A stretch of 64,000 nucleotides of DNA, taken from positions 2,294,001-2,358,000 of the forward strand of contig NZ_JBNDJK010000001.1 in assembly GCF_050434925.1 (NCBI RefSeq), read 5' to 3'. Every line of letters starts with the position of its first letter. Within the stretch, counting starts at the first letter, position 1. Source of the stretch: Inquilinus ginsengisoli_B. GTDB lineage: Bacteria; Pseudomonadota; Alphaproteobacteria; DSM-16000; Inquilinaceae. The translations under genes and the position numbers were made by a program. Shown piece by piece: positions 1-9,900 of this stretch. The notes under the pieces are model-generated. The model ran no database searches. It was not told where the DNA came from and saw only the letters and a list, made by a program, of their open reading frames with translations.

Positions 1-728
1 TGCACCACCCGCGCGATCTCGACGATGTCGCGCTCGAACAGGCCACAGGTGTTCGGGTTGGTCAGCATGATCGCCGCCACGTCCGGCCCCAGCTTGGCCT
101 TCAGCGCGGCGAGGTCGACATGGCCGTCCGCCGTCGCCGGGATGGCGTCGACGGTGTAGCCGATCGCCGCCGCCGTCGCCGGGTTGGTGCCATGCGCCGA
201 TTCCGGCACCAACACCCGCCGGCGATGGCCCTCGCCGCGGGCCTCCTGGGCGGCGTGGATCGCCATCATGCCGCACAGCTCGCCATGCGCGCCCGCGGCC
301 GGGGACAGGGCCACGGCCGGCATGTTGGTCAGGGTCTTCAGCCAATGCGCCAGGGTGTCGATCAGCTCCAGCGCGCCCTGCACGGTCGAAACCGGCTGCA
401 GCGGGTGGATGTCGGCGAAGCCGGGCAGCCGCGCCATCCGCTCGTTCAGCCGCGGATTGTGCTTCATGGTGCAGGAGCCGAGCGGGTACAGCGCGGTGTC
501 GATCGCCATGTTCATCCGCGACAGGCGGGTGTAGTGGCGCATCACCGTCGGCTCGGCCAGGCCGGGCAGGCCGACCCGGGCGCGCGGCTTCACCCCGCCC
601 AGCCGCAGCTCGGCGGTCGCCGGCTCAGGCAGGTCGACGCCGCAATGGCCGGGGCTGTCCTGCTCGAAGATCAGCTTCTCTTCGATGTCCAGGCCGCGGT
701 TGCCGGTGAACGTTCCGACGTCAGTCAT
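1..728 (-). CDS. gcvPB: Glycine dehydrogenase (decarboxylating) subunit 2, partial
   Basis: This is the N-terminal 242 residues of the C-terminal half of the split P-protein, which decarboxylates glycine with PLP and passes the aminomethyl group to lipoyl-GcvH. The reading frame opens with MTDVGTFTGNRGL and contains the family segments YPLGSCTMKHNPR, GAHGELCGMMAIHAA and TNPNTCGLF. The PLP-lysine lies in the missing part beyond base 1. The ATG at 728 overlaps the gcvPA stop (TGATG), so translation is probably coupled. It is the last visible gene of the riboswitch-controlled gcv operon. Confidence 0.95.
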   Translation of the reverse strand, partial: MTDVGTFTGNRGLDIEEKLIFEQDSPGHCGVDLPEPATAELRLGGVKPRARVGLPGLAEPTVMRHYTRLSRMNMAIDTALYPLGSCTMKHNPRLNERMARLPGFADIHPLQPVSTVQGALELIDTLAHWLKTLTNMPAVALSPAAGAHGELCGMMAIHAAQEARGEGHRRRVLVPESAHGTNPATAAAIGYTVDAIPATADGHVDLAALKAKLGPDVAAIMLTNPNTCGLFERDIVEIARVV

Positions 729-2074
729 CACAGCACCTCCGACAGGCCGGCGCACAGCGCGTCGATATCGGCCTCGGTGTTGGTCTCGGTCGCCGCCACC
801 AGCAGCAGGTCGGCCAGCGCCGGGCGGTTGGCATAGATCCGGCTGACCGGCACGCCGCCCAGGATGCGCCGCTTGGCCAGCGCGTCGATCACCGGCTCCG
901 CCGGCTTCGGCAGGCGGATGGTGATCTCGTTGAAGAAGCTGTCGTTCAGCACCGCCACGCCCGGCACCTTGGCCAGCTTGGCCGCCAGGGTCACGGCCTT
1001 GGCGTGGTTGATCCGCGCCAGCTTGGTGAACCCGGCCTCGCCCAGCAGCGACAGGTGGATGGTGAAGGCCAGGGCGCACAGGCCGCTGTTGGTGCAGATG
1101 TTGCTGGTCGCCTTCTCGCGGCGGATGTGCTGCTCGCGGGTCGACAGGGTCAGCACGTAGCCGCGCTTGCCCTCGGCATCGACGGTCTGGCCGCACAGCC
1201 GGCCCGGCATCTGGCGCAGGAACTTCTCGCGCGTCGCGAACAGGCCGACATAGGGGCCGCCGAAGTTCAGCGCGTTGCCGATCGACTGGCCTTCGCAGAC
1301 CACGATGTCTGCGCCCATCTCGCCCGGCGGGGTCATCAGGCCCAGCGACACCACCTCGGTAACCACCACGACCAGCAGCGCGCCCTTGGCGTGGCAAGCC
1401 TCGGCCAGGGCCGACAGGTCGTGGACATGGCCGAACACCGACGGGTTCTGGACCACGACGCAGGAGGTCGTGTCGTCGATCCGGCCGGCCAGGCTCTCGA
1501 CCCCGTCGGGGCAGGGCGCCGCCTCGTCCAGGGTGAAGCCGGTGAAGTCGGCATGGGTGCGGCAGACGTCGCGATACTGCGGGTGCAGCCCGCCGGAGAT
1601 CACCGCGCGCGACCGGCGGGTCACCCGGTTCGCCATCATGATCGCCTCGGCGCAGGCGGTGGAGCCGTCATACATCGAGGCGTTGGCGACCTCCATCCCG
1701 GTCAGCAGGGCGACCTGGGTCTGGAACTCGAACAGATACTGCAGCGTGCCCTGGGTGACCTCGGGCTGGTACGGCGTGTAGCTGGTCAAGAACTCGCCGC
1801 GCTGGATCAGGTAGTCGACCGTGGCCGGGACATGGTGGCGATAGGCGCCGGCGCCGCAGAAGAACGGCACCGACCCGGCCGGCACGTTCTTCGCCGCGAG
1901 GGCACCCAGCGCGCGCTCCACCTCCAGCTCGCCCTGGTGCGGCGGCAGCTCGGTCAGGGGGCCGGGCAGCCGCGCGCTCTGCGGCACGTCGCGGAACAGA
2001 TCGTCGACCGAGCCGGCGCCGATCGCCGCGATCATGTCGCGGCGATCGACTTCGGTCAGGGGCAGGTAACGCAT
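728..2074 (-). CDS. gcvPA: Glycine dehydrogenase (decarboxylating) subunit 1
   Basis: A 448-residue N-terminal half of the split P-protein of the glycine cleavage system. It starts MRYLPLTEVDRRDM and carries the typical segments SYTPYQPEVTQGTLQYLFEFQ and NASMYDGSTACAEA. It forms a heterotetramer with GcvPB, which carries the cofactor lysine. The start at 2074 was chosen because it overlaps the gcvH stop codon (TGATG) and because the frame upstream reads through gcvH in a shadow phase. The length is normal for the family. It sits between gcvH and gcvPB. Confidence 0.96.
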   Translation of the reverse strand: MRYLPLTEVDRRDMIAAIGAGSVDDLFRDVPQSARLPGPLTELPPHQGELEVERALGALAAKNVPAGSVPFFCGAGAYRHHVPATVDYLIQRGEFLTSYTPYQPEVTQGTLQYLFEFQTQVALLTGMEVANASMYDGSTACAEAIMMANRVTRRSRAVISGGLHPQYRDVCRTHADFTGFTLDEAAPCPDGVESLAGRIDDTTSCVVVQNPSVFGHVHDLSALAEACHAKGALLVVVVTEVVSLGLMTPPGEMGADIVVCEGQSIGNALNFGGPYVGLFATREKFLRQMPGRLCGQTVDAEGKRGYVLTLSTREQHIRREKATSNICTNSGLCALAFTIHLSLLGEAGFTKLARINHAKAVTLAAKLAKVPGVAVLNDSFFNEITIRLPKPAEPVIDALAKRRILGGVPVSRIYANRPALADLLLVAATETNTEADIDALCAGLSEVL

Positions 2075-2451
2075 CAGTGCTCGTCCTTGATGAACGCGTC
2101 GTAGGCGGCCTGGTCCATCAGGCCCTCCACCGCGCCGGCATCGGCCAGCTTCAGCTTGATGAACCAGCCCTCGCCGGTCGGGTCCTGGTTGACCAGCTCG
2201 GGGTCGGAGGTCAGGGCCTCGTTGACCTCGGCGACCTCGCCGGCCACCGGGGCGAAGACCTCGCTCGCCGCCTTGACCGATTCGACGGTGCCGAAGGAGT
2301 CGCCGGCCGCCAGCGTCCGGCCGACCTCGGGCAGCTCGACGAAGACGACGTCGCCCAGCTGCTTCTGGGCGAAGTCGGTGATGCCGATGGTGGCGGTGCC
2401 GCCCTCGGCGCGGATCCATTCATGGTCCTGGGTGAATCGAAGCGTGCTCAT
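2074..2451 (-). CDS. gcvH: Glycine cleavage system H protein
   Basis: A 125-residue lipoyl carrier protein. The lipoylation motif ESVKA is present with the modified lysine at about residue 60, inside the hammerhead fold segment GTVESVKAASEVFAP. It shuttles the aminomethyl group from GcvPAB to GcvT and is reoxidised by dihydrolipoyl dehydrogenase, which is not in this window. The start MSTLRFTQDHEW is typical of the family. It lies 20 bp after gcvT and overlaps gcvPA at its stop. Confidence 0.97.
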   Translation of the reverse strand: MSTLRFTQDHEWIRAEGGTATIGITDFAQKQLGDVVFVELPEVGRTLAAGDSFGTVESVKAASEVFAPVAGEVAEVNEALTSDPELVNQDPTGEGWFIKLKLADAGAVEGLMDQAAYDAFIKDEH

Positions 2452-2471
2452 GATGCTGGCTCCCTGTTCGC

Positions 2472-3590
2472 TCAGCGGTGGAAGTTTGGGGCGACGAAGG
2501 GCAGGGCGACGACCGTCGCCGGATGCGCCTTGTCGCGGATCAGGAGGGTGAGTGGGGTGCCGGGCGCGGCGAAACCCGCCTCGACATAAGCCATGGCGAC
2601 CGGGCCGGCGACCGAGGGGCCGTAGCCGCCGGAGGTGATGCGGCCGATCTCGCGGCCGTCGGATGACAGGACCGGCGTGCCCTCGCGCGCCGGGGCGCGG
2701 CCCTCGGGCCTGATGCCGATCCGCTTGCGCGCCGGCCCTTCGGCCAGCTGCTGCAGGATTCGCTCGGCGCCGGGGAAATTGGCCTCGGCGCGGCGGCGCT
2801 TGCCGATGGTCCAGGACAGGCCGGCCTCGACCGGAGTCGTCGCGGTGCCGATGTCGTGGCCGTAGAGGCACAAGCCCGCCTCGAGCCGCAGCGAATCGCG
2901 GGCGCCCAGGCCGATCGGCGCCACCTCGGGCTCCAAGAGCAGCAGGCGGGCGATGCGCTCCGCCTCCTCGGCCGGGATCGAGATCTCGAACCCGTCCTCG
3001 CCGGTGTAGCCGGACCGGCTGACCATGCATTCGACCCGGGCGAGGGCGAAGGTGCCGGTTTCCATGAAGGCCAGGTCATCGGCGCCGAAGGCGTGGCGAG
3101 CCAGCACCGCGGCGGCCTTCGGCCCCTGCAGCGCGATCAGGGCGCGGTCGTCCAGCCGCACCAGCCGGGCGCGGCCGGCCAGCTTCGCCGCGATATGGGC
3201 GAAATCGGCGTCCTTGCAGGCGGCGTTGACCACCAGGAACAGCCGCGCCGGGTCGGGCGTGCGGGTGACCATCAGGTCGTCGAGGATGCCGCCGTCGTCG
3301 TTCAGCAGCAGGGAATAGCGGATGCGGCCCGGCGCCAGGGCGGCGATGTCGCCCGGCAGCAGAGTCTCGATCAGGGCCGCCGCGTCCTGACCCGGCTCGG
3401 CCACCAGCCAGGCCTGGCCCATATGGCTGACGTCGAACAGCCCGGCCTCGGCCCGGGTGTGCAGATGTTCCTTGAGGACGCCGGCCGGGTACTGCACCGG
3501 CATCTCATAGCCGGCGAAGGGGACCATCTTGCCGCCGAGCTCCACATGAAGGTCGTGGAGGGGCGTGCGCAGCAGGGGGGTATCGGTCAC
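2472..3590 (-). CDS. gcvT: Aminomethyltransferase (glycine cleavage T protein)
   Basis: A 372-residue tetrahydrofolate-dependent aminomethyltransferase that releases ammonia and makes 5,10-methylene-THF. The family segments FAGYEMPVQY, LFDVSHMGQ and SRSGYTGEDGFEI are present, with the C-terminal barrel ending PFVAPNFHR. A GTG start at 3590 is preferred: the protein then begins TDTPLLRTPLHDLH, in line with homologues, and an AAGGA ribosome site lies just upstream. A longer frame reaches 3713 but would run into the riboswitch. It is the first gene of the gcv operon. Confidence 0.95.
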   Translation of the reverse strand: MTDTPLLRTPLHDLHVELGGKMVPFAGYEMPVQYPAGVLKEHLHTRAEAGLFDVSHMGQAWLVAEPGQDAAALIETLLPGDIAALAPGRIRYSLLLNDDGGILDDLMVTRTPDPARLFLVVNAACKDADFAHIAAKLAGRARLVRLDDRALIALQGPKAAAVLARHAFGADDLAFMETGTFALARVECMVSRSGYTGEDGFEISIPAEEAERIARLLLLEPEVAPIGLGARDSLRLEAGLCLYGHDIGTATTPVEAGLSWTIGKRRRAEANFPGAERILQQLAEGPARKRIGIRPEGRAPAREGTPVLSSDGREIGRITSGGYGPSVAGPVAMAYVEAGFAAPGTPLTLLIRDKAHPATVVALPFVAPNFHR

Positions 3591-3619
3591 GGTATCCGGG
3601 TCCTTGCAGACAAAAGGTG

Positions 3620-3645
3620 GGCGTGCGGGACGATTCCCGCGCGCC
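3620..3645 (-). terminator. Hairpin in the glycine-riboswitch expression platform
   Basis: An 11-bp stem with one mismatch and a 4-nt loop lies between the second glycine aptamer and the gcvT ribosome binding site. On the minus strand it is followed by CACCTTTTGTC, a weak T tract. It could act as a conditional terminator or by masking the start region; the sequence does not decide between these. Confidence 0.5.
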
Positions 3646-3655
3646 ACCCCCTCTG

Positions 3656-3839
3656 TCTGGGACCTGAGAGAATCGCCGGGAACCCTGTCCGGCTTACCCC
3701 ATCGGTGAGACAACGGCGGACGCCGCTGCCTGCTCTCCAGAGTGCCTTACCCTTGGCGGTCCTTTGGCCTGAGAGTTTCCGGGGCGTTTGCTCCTTCGGC
3801 GCCGGTTCCGCGGTAACGCGGTTCCAGTCTCTCCCGCCA
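3656..3839 (-). promoter_or_regulatory. Tandem glycine riboswitch upstream of gcvT
   Basis: Two adjacent glycine aptamers on the minus strand. Aptamer 1 (about 3839-3754) is closed by TGGCGG/CCGCCA and shows GGGAGAGAC, CGCCGAAGGAGCAA and CTCTCAGGCCAAAGGACCG. Aptamer 2 (about 3741-3656) is closed by TCTGG/CCAGA and shows CACCGATGGGGTAAGC and TTCTCTCAGGTCCCAGA. These are the hallmark conserved blocks of the family. Glycine binding would switch on the downstream gcvT-H-PA-PB operon. The short linker between the aptamers is typical of the cooperative tandem form. Confidence 0.93.
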
Positions 3840-3925
3840 GGGTCGTAGGCCGTATCAATGCGCTGCCGGACACTCGTCCGGCGCGCCGAAAAAGTCAATC
3901 CGCGACCTTTATCGTTCCGCCGCCG

Positions 3926-4639
3926 TCACTGCGACAGGTTCGTGTTCGGGTCGCGCGGGTCGGGCACCACCGGGGCGATGGTGCGGCGGCCGGCCGCCTG
4001 GGCGGCGGCGCCGGGCGTCCGCGGGTCGTTGCGGTGCTTGTTGAACTCCAACTGCTGCGGCGTCAGCTGGAAACCGATCATCACCTTGTACGAGCCGCCC
4101 TCGGCGGGGCTGGAGACGGGAATCACCTGCTCCAGCGGCTCCTGGATGGTTTCGCGCGGGGTGACCTGCAGCCGGGGCACCGGGATCTTCACGTCGAAGG
4201 TGGCCTTGTTCAGGATCCGGTCCTGGGCGTCGGTGACCGCGACGAAATACTGCACCGGGACGTCCTTCTCCAGCCAGGCGGCCGGGCCGCGCCAGGCGGT
4301 GAACTCGACGTTCACGTTCATGGTCACGGCGTTGTCGCCGTAGGTGCAGTCGCCGCGGGTGTTGGTGATCCGGGCCTCGACCAGCACATCCTTCGGGTTG
4401 GTGCTGTTGTTGCGCACCAGGTCGTAGACCGCGGCCTCCTGCGGAATCACGATCTGCGGGCAGCGCAGCCCGGCGCGCTGCGCCGCATTCTCGCCACCAC
4501 AGGCTGATAGTCCTGCGAGCAGCAAGAGGGAGCTGCCGGCCCAGAGGCGTCTCGACTGGAGACCCCCTGAGACGCCGTACCGCGCTTTTCTTGAGAGAGC
4601 ACCTATATTAGGGTCGCGGCGCGAGACTTCGGCGGGCAT
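3926..4639 (-). CDS. Hypothetical lipoprotein
   Basis: A 237-residue protein of unknown function. A hydrophobic stretch (LWAGSSLLLLAGLSAC) ends in a lipobox LSAC with the candidate lipidated Cys at residue 47, so the signal region is unusually long for this start. The start at 4639 is supported by GAAGGAGAGG just upstream. The mature part is polar (PQIVIPQEAAVYDL, NPKDVLVEARITNTRGDCTYG) with no motif I recognise. It is divergent from ispH with only 38 bp between the starts, so the promoters must overlap. A GCCGGAC/GTCCGGC hairpin at 3865-3882 follows its stop. Confidence 0.75.
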   Translation of the reverse strand: MPAEVSRRDPNIGALSRKARYGVSGGLQSRRLWAGSSLLLLAGLSACGGENAAQRAGLRCPQIVIPQEAAVYDLVRNNSTNPKDVLVEARITNTRGDCTYGDNAVTMNVNVEFTAWRGPAAWLEKDVPVQYFVAVTDAQDRILNKATFDVKIPVPRLQVTPRETIQEPLEQVIPVSSPAEGGSYKVMIGFQLTPQQLEFNKHRNDPRTPGAAAQAAGRRTIAPVVPDPRDPNTNLSQ

Positions 4640-4677
4640 CGCCCTCTCCTTCAACAACGGGTTCAGGACCATAGGAA

Positions 4678-5664
4678 ATGGCACAGGCTGGCACAAGCGC
4701 AGGCGCGGATGCGCGGGACGCGCGGCCGTCCTTGACGGTGATGCTGGCCTCGCCGCGCGGGTTCTGCGCCGGCGTCGACCGCGCCATCCAGATCGTCGAG
4801 CGGGCGATCGAGAAATACGGCGCCCCGGTCTATGTCCGGCACGAGATCGTGCACAACCGCTTCGTGGTCGAGACGCTGGAGGCCAAGGGCGCGATCTTCG
4901 TCGAGGAGCTGGACGAGGTGCCGAACGACGCGCCGGTCGTGTTCTCGGCCCATGGCGTGCCGAAATCGGTGCCGGCGGAGGCGGAGCGGCGCAAGCTCCT
5001 GTATCTCGATGCCACCTGCCCGCTGGTCAGCAAGGTGCATCGCGAGGCCGAGCGGCACTACCGCACCGGCCACACCGTGATCCTGATCGGCCATGCCGGC
5101 CACCCGGAGGTGATCGGCACCATGGGCCAGCTGCCGCCCGGCGCGGTGCGGCTGGTCGAATCGGTCGAGGATGTGGCGACGCTGGAGGTCGACGATGCCG
5201 AGAACCTGGCCTTCGCCACCCAGACCACGCTGTCGCTGGATGACACGGTCGCGATCGTCGACGCGCTGAAGGCGAAGTTCCCGACCATCTCGGCGCCGAA
5301 CAAGCAGGATATCTGCTACGCCACCACCAACCGGCAGGAGGCGATCAAGGTGATCGCCCCGCATTGCGACGCGGTGCTGGTGATCGGCGCGCCGAACTCC
5401 TCCAACTCGGTGCGGCTGGTCGAGGTGGCGCGCCGGGCCGGCTGCGACAAGGCGATGCTGGTGCAGCGCGCCGCCGATCTCGACTGGTCCTGGTTCGACG
5501 GCATCGCCACCCTCGGCATCACCGCCGGCGCCTCGGCGCCCGAGGTGCTGGTCGAGGAGGTGATGAGCGAACTGCACAGGCGCTACGCCGTCAGCATCCA
5601 GTCGGAGCCGACCACGGTCGAGACCATCACCTTCAAGCTGCCGCGCGAACTCAGCGCCGTCTGA
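4678..5664 (+). CDS. ispH: 4-hydroxy-3-methylbut-2-enyl diphosphate reductase
   Basis: A 328-residue [4Fe-4S] enzyme for the last step of the MEP isoprenoid pathway, making IPP and DMAPP from HMBPP. The three cluster cysteines lie in PRGFCAGVDRA (Cys30), DATCPLVSKVH and DICYATTNRQEA. The active-site regions VVFSAHGVP and GAPNSSNS are also present. The N-terminus carries about 17 extra polar residues before LTVMLASPRG. It is followed 2 bp later by the KamA-like gene, not by thrB as in many alphaproteobacteria. Confidence 0.97.
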   Translation: MAQAGTSAGADARDARPSLTVMLASPRGFCAGVDRAIQIVERAIEKYGAPVYVRHEIVHNRFVVETLEAKGAIFVEELDEVPNDAPVVFSAHGVPKSVPAEAERRKLLYLDATCPLVSKVHREAERHYRTGHTVILIGHAGHPEVIGTMGQLPPGAVRLVESVEDVATLEVDDAENLAFATQTTLSLDDTVAIVDALKAKFPTISAPNKQDICYATTNRQEAIKVIAPHCDAVLVIGAPNSSNSVRLVEVARRAGCDKAMLVQRAADLDWSWFDGIATLGITAGASAPEVLVEEVMSELHRRYAVSIQSEPTTVETITFKLPRELSAV

Positions 5665-5666
5665 CC

Positions 5667-6731
5667 ATGCCGAAGGACGGACATCTTCCTCCGCAGCGTC
5701 TGCGGAGCCCCGAATCATTGGTCGAAGCCGGCCTGGCGGGGCATGAACGGCTGGCGGAGCTGCGCGATGTGGCGGCACGCTACGCCATCGCGGTGACGCC
5801 GGCGATGGCGGAGCTGATCGACCCCGCCGATCCCCACGACCCGATCGCGCGCCAGTTCGTGCCCGACGCGGCCGAGCTGGAGACCCGGCCGGAGGAGCTG
5901 GCCGACCCGATCGGCGACGGTGCCCACAGCCCGATCCCGGGGCTGGTCCACCGCTATCCGGACCGGGTGCTGTTGAAGCTGCTGCACGCCTGCCCGGTCT
6001 ATTGCCGCTTCTGCTTCCGGCGCGAGATGGTCGGGCCGGGCGGCGAGGCGATGGGCGAGGCCGAGGTCGCGGCCGCGATCGATTACATCCGCGCCCGGCC
6101 GCTTGTGTGGGAGGCGATCCTGACCGGCGGCGACCCGCTGATGCTGGCGCCGCGCCGCTTGGCGGACGTAGTGGCGCGGCTCGACGCCATCCCGCATCTC
6201 GGCGTGATCCGGCTGCACAGCCGGGTGCCGGTGGTGGAGCCGGAGCGGGTGACGCCCGAGTTGGTGGCGGCGCTGCAGGCGCGGGACAGCGCCGTCTGGC
6301 TCGCCATCCATAGCAACCATCCGCGCGAGCTGACGCCGGCGGCGCGGGACGCGATCCGTCGCCTGGCCGATGCCGGTGTTGCCCTGGTGTCGCAGACCGT
6401 GCTGCTGCGTGGCGTCAACGACGATCCGGCGGTGCTGGAGCAACTGTTCCGCGACTTCGTCCGCCTGCGGATCAAGCCCTACTACCTGCATCACGGCGAC
6501 CTGGCCCCCGGCACGGCGCAGTTCCGCACCGGCATCGAGGACGGGCGCCGGATCATGCAGGCCCTGCGCGGCCGGCTGTCCGGCCTCGCGCAGCCGACCT
6601 ATGTCCTCGACATCCCGGGCGGCCGCGGCAAGGTGCCGGTCGGCCCCGGCTATCTCGCCGGCTCCGACGCCGAAGGTTGGACCGTCGAGGACCCGAACGG
6701 CGGCCGGCACGCCTACCCGCCGAAGGGCTGA
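5667..6731 (+). CDS. Lysine 2,3-aminomutase-family radical SAM protein (KamA/EpmB-like)
   Basis: A 354-residue radical SAM/PLP enzyme. The SAM cluster motif CxxxCxxC is present as CPVYCRFC (Cys109, 113, 116). The segments EAILTGGDPLML and LHSRVPVVEPERV are typical of the KamA/EpmB group, and the PLP-lysine is probably in the C-terminal part. Family members interconvert alpha- and beta-lysine; the short ones often prepare beta-lysine for elongation factor P. Neither efp nor epmA is nearby, so the substrate is open. It begins 2 bp after the ispH stop and is probably co-transcribed. Confidence 0.85.
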   Translation: MPKDGHLPPQRLRSPESLVEAGLAGHERLAELRDVAARYAIAVTPAMAELIDPADPHDPIARQFVPDAAELETRPEELADPIGDGAHSPIPGLVHRYPDRVLLKLLHACPVYCRFCFRREMVGPGGEAMGEAEVAAAIDYIRARPLVWEAILTGGDPLMLAPRRLADVVARLDAIPHLGVIRLHSRVPVVEPERVTPELVAALQARDSAVWLAIHSNHPRELTPAARDAIRRLADAGVALVSQTVLLRGVNDDPAVLEQLFRDFVRLRIKPYYLHHGDLAPGTAQFRTGIEDGRRIMQALRGRLSGLAQPTYVLDIPGGRGKVPVGPGYLAGSDAEGWTVEDPNGGRHAYPPKG

Positions 6732-6988
6732 TCCCCGGAATCCATTCCCCGGGCGACCCCTCTCCCTGATCGCATCGCCTGCCGCCGCCGGGCCAAGCCG
6801 GACGTCGCCGCAATTCCAGTGCCGGTGACGGCTGATTATTGTCAGCAACTAAAAATAAATCTTCCGATGTCTTCGGCAATCAACAAAAGTAATTAAGTAA
6901 ATAGATGTGAATAAACATAATGTTCCATTGCTGTTTATTTGCGATTTCCATAAATTATTAAATGCGATGATTGCAACAGGAGGACGAT
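6732..6988 (+). promoter_or_regulatory. AT-rich leader of the beta-helix protein gene
   Basis: A 257-bp intergenic region. From about 6836 to 6975 it is strikingly AT-rich for this genome, with many A and T runs. It ends in a strong AGGAGG ribosome site before the ATG at 6989. AT-rich promoters in G+C-rich genomes are often silenced by nucleoid proteins and mark acquired genes; that is inference. I cannot assign a -35/-10 pair with confidence. Confidence 0.5.
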
Positions 6989-9900
6989 ATGGCGTTGGAC
7001 GTCGTGAACACGATCATGGGCGCTGGTGGTTTGATGGCTTTGCCGCCGCCGACCGGCACTGCCGCCACGGCTGTCTTCGTCAAGGGCTACCGACAGGCCG
7101 GGGACGGCGGCGGTGGCGAGTTCGTATGGACTCCGGCCGCTTCGGACGTCGATCCGGGCATCTCGATCAAACCCGACAGCCTTGTTGGCAATCCTCCGCC
7201 CGCGGGCCGGTGGCTGCGCCAGATCGGGGACGGCAGCGAGATCAACGTCAAATGGTTCGGCGCGGTCGGCAACGGCCTCAACGACCTCACCGGCATCGAC
7301 AACGCGGCCATTCAGGCGGCGCTCGACTATCAGCGTGAGAACGGCGGCGAGGTGGTCCTGCCGCCAGGCGACTACAACATCACGTCCACGCTGACCTATT
7401 TCATGACGAGACGGGCCAACGCCCTGCGCATGCGGGGCGCCGGCCGGGACAAGTCCAGGCTGCTCTACAACACCACCAACCGTACATCCTGCCTGAAGAT
7501 CCGCGGCTCGCTGCCGTCCACCTTCATGTGGGGCGGCCACATCAGGGAGCTGGCGATCACCAACCCGCGCAGCAACCCTCCCACCCAACAGAACTACTGG
7601 TCCCAGCAGGCGGCCATCGACCTGGGCAACAGCGCCGAGATGCTGATCGAGGACTGCGCGATCATGCGGGTCGCCGGCCATGGCATCTGGGCACCCGCGC
7701 AATTCGTCTCGGTCAACAACAATGATGGGGTGGGCAACGACTTTCCGAACGACAAGCCCTGGGTGACCGTGGATCGGTTTCGCCCCGCCGGCCGCCCGGC
7801 CCATCTGCAGGCCAGGGTGACCTTCAAGCAGACGACCGGCTGGGTCAGCAAGGATTCGAACGTCATCACCAAGGTGAAGGACACCAGCGGCATCGCCGTC
7901 GGCGCGGCCATCTCCGGCAACGGCATACCGCCAGGGACGAAAGTCACGGTGATCGGCACGGACCAGATCACCATCTCGAACAAGGCCTTCGACGATTTCC
8001 CGTCTGCGACCCTGCTGATCAGCACCGACGGCGCGGTGACCGGGTTCAAGATCTATCGCGTCGGCAGCGGTTATCGCGACGGCGCCCAGATCGCAGTGCG
8101 CGGCATCGGCAGCGGCTTCCAGGGCGTGGCGAAGACGTCGTTTATCCTGAACGGAACCTATGTGGTCCCCGCCACGATCGCGACTCCGGGGACGGTGACG
8201 GGCATCACCCTGTCCGGTTTGGGCAACACCTCGACCAGCGCGACCGACTCGACGCTGCTCACGGTGACAACCGGCACGACCGGGATCAGGATCGGATGTA
8301 CGATCTCCGGAACTGGAATCCCGGCTGGCACGACGGTCGCCAAGGTGATCGACTACGACACCCTGGTGATGTCGGCCGCAGCCACTGCGGCCGGCACGGC
8401 CGTCCCGCTGATCTTCGGCGCCGGCGCCGGCGACCCCGACGCCCCTGACGGCAGGACGACCGGGAAGGTTCAGGTCGGCTACTATGTCCGCGGCATCGGC
8501 ATTCCGGACGGCACGACGGTGGTCGGGATCGACGGCAAGAACGGCCTGACGCTGTCTGCCCAACCGACGGAGGCCGCGACCGGCCCGCTGACCTTCCATT
8601 CACCCGACAGCGGGTTCATCTCCCGGATGGGGACCCTGGCGCTGGGCAACCCGGTCGTCGTCCTCGACAGCGTGGCGGACCTGAAGGTAGGCTACCTCGT
8701 CAGTGCTCCGGTCAGCGTTCCCAGCAACCCTTCCAGCAAAATCTATCCGGACACGACCATCCAGTCCGTGAACGTCGCGGCCAACTCCATCACGCTCTCC
8801 CGGCTGCCCAGGGAGGCCAGCGTCAATGCCATCGACCTCAACTTCATCTCGCCCGATGGCGGGGTAGTCGAATATCAGATCACGACTCCCGGCACGGGCT
8901 ATTACGAGCCCGACGATCACATCTTCGACAACACCGACACCTTCACGACGGCGCATCTCCGGCTCGTCCGCACCGAGATCTCCGAGTGCGACGGCGTCGG
9001 CCTGGTGTTTCCGCACTTCGCATCGTGCCAGCTGTCGATCGAGAACTGCACGTTCCAGGCGAACCAGGAAGGCGGCATCCTGTTCGGCGGCAATGCCTTG
9101 GACATGCGCTGCTCCAGCGTCGGCGTGAACGGCATGCATTTCGAGGAGGGCGGCCCGGGATTCTATCCGGGCGTGTGGCTGCGCCGCGGCGATTCCAATG
9201 CCGAGATGATCCGGTTGTCGCAGAACGAGTTCGACTCGAACACCTACTGCCACGTGTTGGTCGACGGCGTCGACGGGGCGGAGATCTCCTGGAATCGCTG
9301 CAATTCCTGGGTCACGGCCTGGACCCGGAACACCGACTGGACCGCGCAGATTCCGTCCGAGCAGATCAAGTTCGACCCGGGCAACGCGGCGTGCCAGAAC
9401 ACCGGCGTCCTGGTCCGCAGCAACCGGCACCGGTCGCAGCCGCAGGGAACCGTGCCGCGGACCAGCGTCACCACCCTCGTCGGAAACCCCATCATCGCCG
9501 GCGCGAACGATTCGCCGCTCGGCGCGTCGGCGTTCAAGATTGGTGCCACGGTGGAGATCCTGAACGGGGCGACATTCGTCACGTTTGGGCCCGGCAATGT
9601 GACCGAGACCAGGATCACGGCGATCGTGCCGACGATCAAAGACCGCCTCGGTCACACCGACAACGGGTCGGTCACCGTGTCCAACATCGACACGACCGGC
9701 ATTGTCGTTTCCGCGCCGATCAGCGGTTCCGGCATCCCGGACGGAACGCGTATCCTGGGCGTCAACGCCGCCAGCGGCACCATCACGATGTCGAAGCCGG
9801 CAACGGCAACGACACCGACGCCGCCGGGCCGCGTGCCGCTGGTGATCGGCGGCACGATGACCCTGGCGCTGGCGCCGCGTCTCAGCGTCAACAACGGCCT

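Noticed and set aside
3865..3882. GCCGGAC/GTCCGGC hairpin as part of the riboswitch
   Set aside because: It lies upstream of aptamer 1 in the direction of transcription and fits better as a stem after the lipoprotein gene or in the promoter region.
6836..6975. AT-rich segment as a replication origin or attachment site
   Set aside because: No DnaA boxes, iterons, integrase gene or flanking direct repeats were seen; a promoter region is the simpler reading.
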